Made by a program: the position numbers and the translations under genes | Notes under the pieces: model-generated | Seen by the model: only the letters and a program-made list of their open reading frames with translations | Told to the model about the DNA's origin: nothing | Database searches by the model: none | Origin: Batkoa obscura | Lineage: Eukaryota; Entomophthoromycota; Entomophthoromycetes; Entomophthorales; Batkoaceae | Assembly: GCA_030770535.1 (NCBI GenBank) | Contig: JASVEC010000019.1 | Span: forward strand, 124,001-188,000 | Length of the DNA: 64,000 nucleotides | Reading direction: 5' to 3' | Shown here: in pieces, positions 60,594-64,000 of the stretch | Position numbering within the stretch: the first letter of the stretch is position 1 | Layout of the letters: every line of letters starts with the position of its first letter

Positions 60594-60665
60594 TCTCGGG
60601 TAGTATAGTGGTGAGTATCCCCGCCTGTCACGCGGGAGACCGGGGTTCAATTCCCCGCTCGAGAG
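60594..60665 (+). tRNA. tRNA-Asp (anticodon GTC)
   Basis: A 72-base cloverleaf without intron. Acceptor arm TCTCGGG pairs with CTCGAGA (one G-T pair), D arm GTATAGTGGTGAGTATC, anticodon arm CCCGCCTGTCACGCGGG with GTC at about 60627-60629, T arm CCGGGGTTCAATTCCCCGC and discriminator G, the Asp identity base. Internal A box (TAGTATAGTGG) and B box (GGTTCAATTCC) fit RNA polymerase III promoters. Confidence 0.96.
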
Positions 60666-60668
60666 TAG

Positions 60669-60674
60669 TTTTTT
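60669..60674 (+). terminator. RNA polymerase III terminator of tRNA-Asp
   Basis: A run of six T residues starts four bases after the discriminator base, which is the usual stop signal for polymerase III. Confidence 0.85.
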
Positions 60675-60974
60675 GAATCCAAATGCTGTTCATGATAAAA
60701 TTGGAATTGTTTTTGATAATATAGTTGAAGGAAACAAGTTAATCAAGGTTTCATGATGTCGTCTACTATAACTTATTCAATATATCTTTAAAAATTGGAA
60801 ATCTATTTATTAAATTATATGAGATTTTTACAACCACTATGTATAAAATAGAGCTTTTGGTGTAGTGTTTAATACAATGAGTTTATTATAACTATATCAA
60901 TTTATCCAAGATCTTATGCTTTTTTCTTGGATAAATTAGATGCATATATCTGAAAACAAAATTATTAAAGCATA

Positions 60975-61075
60975 TGAGGATGTATTTTTTTGTTTAAGAA
61001 TTTTGCTACTAAATTTTCCACTCAAATGGCGCTTAAAAAATGGAAAAAATAACGAAACCAAAAAAAGCATCTTCA
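60975..61075 (-). mobile_element. MITE copy 14
   Basis: Reverse copy with ends TGAGGATGTA..GCATCTTCA and TA on both sides; core CTCAAATGGCGCTTAAAAAATGG. Confidence 0.8.
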
Positions 61076-62701
61076 TATAGTAAATAGATAAATAGTATTT
61101 AATTTAGAATTGAACAGAATATTGTGCCATATAGTTATTAAACTTATTAACCTAATTTGAAAACAAAATACATTTTTCAAGCTTTTGTTAATTTATGGTA
61201 ATCATATTAAAATTTATCAACAAATTGATTTCTTTTAAAATAGTACTGCTAAGGTATAAAATTGAATTAATATATCTTAGATATTGATAAAAAAGATAAT
61301 TAGAATATATAAAATATATGAATATTAAGGCTGAGTGACTCGAAAGTAAATAACTGGATGTTATAAAAGACGACTATACCATGCATAAATAATGGAACTA
61401 AGGGCTATAAAATTAATCTGTAAAGAGTATAATACTCTAATATAAGTCCTCTGTTATCAGAATCATGAGTTAATATTAGTACTTCTTTTTTTATTAAACA
61501 ACGACCTATCAAAATATATATACTTATTGTTACTATTACTAAAATACTAACTGAAAAATATCTATAAAATATACACTATTACACTAGATCGCTATTATAT
61601 TTATATCTATAATATTCTTCGGTTTCTATTTTATTACCTATGATAGGCAATAGACTTATAAAAGATATCAATAATGGAACTATGAAAATAAAACACTCGG
61701 CGATTTTTTTATATTGTGCTGATATTTTATATTTAGTAAATAAACTATACCCATTCCTGTTGAATAATATGATGAGATTGGTATACTAGATGAGCTGAAC
61801 TATTGATATAAATAGCATAATAACGGAATCACATTACTTGGTACTGACGGAAAGAATGTGGTTAAACAAAACACAAGACCGCTTAGTAATATACAAATTG
61901 ATAATCTAGAAGTAGTCAAATGATGTATTTGTTCATTATTGTATGAAATTAGAGTAAATAATAGAAAACAAGAGATAATTGAAGTGAAATTGAAGCAGAA
62001 AAATAATAAAGGGTGAGTTAAATAAAACTGATATTAAAGCTCATTTGTAAAATGCAGAAATAAAATAAAACAAAATAATTTGCTCTAATTCTAGTCATGT
62101 AATATGCCCTTGTGATATTTGAATTACTTTTATATGTTGTGATATCTTGGTATTTTAGTTCATCAAACCTATTTTGATCCCTTTCAATATGCCAATTTTG
62201 TTTATTTTCGATATTTTTATTAGTTAAAGCAATGAAACTATTATTTGATCTTTACAATGATACGTTTTTGCCAAAATTGATATAGAGATGTCCAAATTTG
62301 TTTTAGAATTTGTTTAAAATTAATCTGAATTTTAGGCCTTTAAATTTACATTAATTTTAACTATTGATAATAACCCGGAGTTTATGATATTTTATAACAA
62401 GGTAAAAAAAGTCATATTAAAATTTACTATTAATAATAATAAACTTAGATAAGTAATACATAAAACTAACATTTCAAAAGGAACAGGGAACAAAAATCAG
62501 CAAGTAATATTATTGCCAACTATAGCTTTAGTATATTTTTTTGATAAATATAAAGGTTTTAGATTTAATATAAAAACCAATATGATTATTTAAAATAGTT
62601 AATAATAATAAAATACTAACATCACAATTTATTACTAAAAATACAAAAAAACTAGAGATAAGCAAATTAAAGCATTATATAATACTTAATAAAACAATAT
62701 A

Positions 62702-62801
62702 TGGGAGTGTTTTTTTTAACTTCATTATCTTTTTCATTTTTAAGCACTATTTAAGCGGAAAAATTGTTATTAAAATTCTTAAACATAAAAATACATCCTC
62801 A
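62702..62801 (+). mobile_element. MITE copy 15
   Basis: Ends TGGGAGTG..ACATCCTCA with TA flanks; core TTTAAGCACTATTTAAGCGG. Confidence 0.82.
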
Positions 62802-63149
62802 TATATTTCGATAACTTAGAAAGTAAAATAATAGCTGAATTAGTATATTTTAAATATAAAGTAAATATAGCAATAGAAAATAAAATAGTAATAAAAAATC
62901 TTTTAATAAAAATAAACTATATCTATTTTATATTTATATTTAAAAAATAATAGGCAAAGTTTGTTTTGATCATTTATTTGAAATATTAAACTGTAATTTA
63001 GTATATACAACTATCAATTAATTTAACATTTAAAAAGCTTTGTTTAAAAAGTGTAAAAAATAAGAAAACTAAAAGGTTAGCCTCAGCTTTTTTTATAAAA
63101 CAACTGGAACCTTAAAAGTTTTAATATTAAGCAAACAAATAACTTATTA

Positions 63150-63440
63150 GATATTAGTATTACTTAAATTGTTATAATCAAGTTAATAAACAACTAAAAA
63201 TCAAACAGTTACAATAATAGATAAGGGTTATTATTACATTGTCTATATTATATAAAAATAATCAATTATAGCCTTGGAGTTAACTATTCTCTTTTATACA
63301 GCCATTTATTAATTTAGTAATATACTAATAATGTAATTATATCATTAAAGTAATTAATCTTTTGTTTATTTATAAAGTCAACGTTTAATAGTTGGAGTTA
63401 AAAGCAGTTTTTGCTTAATTAACTAGCTATAAATTAAAAA
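63150..63440 (+). repeat. diverged dispersed repeat, copy B
   Basis: Counterpart of 9860-10140 (see that entry), with the same order of matching blocks. Immediately followed by LTR 6. Confidence 0.5.
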
Positions 63441-63445
63441 GCTTG

Positions 63446-63913
63446 TGTAAAATATCGCTTTTTCAGCTCTATGATCGATTATAATATAACAATTACTTAA
63501 GTCGTTATGTTCTTGAGTCCAGGTACAATCAATCCTGAGCCTTTTATTTTAATTTTATATGTGGAATTTATGTTACGTAAGTCCGAAGGATATTATCTTC
63601 CATTTTGATATCCATACTTATTGTAGTATAAAAGGGATTCTTCAGCATAATGTAGCTCGAAGCTTCTTAATTAAATTATTCACTGATACCCCGTACCTTT
63701 AATAAAGTCATTGAACCTTTCTGATAGTATTTTAGGTAGATTTTACATTAGTATTATCTATTATATTTGTCTCACATAGTCGATAGCCTACTATATGATA
63801 TTCCTCATAGTTCAAGTCTATCTTAGTTATAGAAAGTAAGGCCTTTCAACTTGCGACTAGTTAATCAAGCAAAAAGTATCTTTAGCTCTAGCCACTGAGT
63901 ATCAGACTTCACA
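63446..63913 (+). mobile_element. solo LTR fossil (LTR 6), old copy
   Basis: Fossil LTR of about 468 bp from TGTAAAATATCGC to CAGACTTCACA, in the long class, with recognisable TATA-like and AATAAA parts but many substitutions against LTRs 1-5. No clear target duplication. The oldest copy in the window. No coding interior follows before the window ends. Confidence 0.68.
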
Positions 63914-64000
63914 ACAGTTATTAATTTTATTGTTTTTTGATAAAAATTTTAATTAACTTTTATTTTTAAAATAAAATAAAGTGATGAAATTATAAAAAAT

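Larger units (their letters stand above)
60675..63445. other. 2.8-kb intergenic stretch with two MITEs
   Basis: AT-rich, no gene seen. Holds MITEs at 60975-61075 and 62702-62801 and the second copy of the diverged repeat (about 63150-63440). Confidence 0.55.

Noticed and set aside
1-64000. CRISPR arrays, riboswitches, operons or prokaryotic features
   Set aside because: The sequence is intron-rich eukaryotic DNA; no regularly spaced direct repeats of the CRISPR kind were seen.

Overview
This is an AT-rich eukaryotic nuclear segment. Twenty multi-exon or single-exon genes and one tRNA alternate with long AT-rich intergenic stretches. Nearly all genes are split by very short introns (about 45-60 nt) with GT..AG ends and T-rich acceptors, so most reading frames are single exons that had to be joined by splice signal and frame. 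Several proteins point to a fungus: a PUF protein with an RRM (Jsn1/Puf2 type), a Spo71/Mug56-like PH protein, a secreted class 3 lipase and a SAP18 with an Asn-rich tail. An aromatic amino acid hydroxylase, absent from ascomycete yeasts but known from early-diverging fungi such as Mortierella, suggests an early-diverging lineage. Base composition and intron style would fit a Zoopagomycota/Entomophthorales-type genome, but that placement is inference.

Layout: possible exon off the left edge (-), DCAF4-like WD40 protein (+), class 3 lipase (-), CLF1/CRNKL1 splicing factor (+); a repeat-rich gap of about 4 kb (7.2-11.2 kb) with LTR fossils and small TA-flanked MITEs; a sororin-like candidate (-) facing MCM4 (+), TIM22 (+), PIN1/ESS1 (-), ARMC8 (+), MTU1 (-), SAP18 (-), ATG6/Beclin (+), MFSD5-type transporter (+); a second repeat gap (27.9-31.4 kb); Spo71-like PH protein (+), CCT8 (-), gamma-glutamyltransferase (+); a gap with MITEs (39.9-43.1 kb); PUF protein (+); a tandem pair of PRXL2-type thioredoxin-fold genes (-) at 47.6 and 50.4 kb; a near-empty stretch to 54.4 kb; aromatic amino acid hydroxylase (+), LRR protein (+), BAH-domain protein (+), tRNA-Asp(GTC) (+); a repeat-bearing right end.

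The genes are ordinary housekeeping functions (splicing, replication licensing, mitochondrial import, tRNA thiolation, chaperonin, autophagy, ubiquitin ligase subunits, chromatin) with no evident functional clustering apart from the PRXL2 tandem pair.

Repeats: (1) a MITE family of about 100 bp with TGGGGATGT..ACATCCCCA ends and TA target duplications, at least 15 copies in both orientations; (2) LTRs of one retroelement family (TGTGAAAT..ATTTCACA) in two length classes, six copies, no coding interior seen; (3) a 214-bp inverted-repeat element at 41.3 kb; (4) a diverged repeat of roughly 280 bp shared by 9.86-10.14 kb and 63.15-63.44 kb. The most interesting points are the mosaic identity of the PRXL2 pair, the sororin-like candidate, the PIN1 gene whose first coding exon appears to be the ATG alone, and the near-perfect LTR palindrome in which both arms carry the same nested MITE. 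All exon joins and identities rest on reading by eye; no searches were run.
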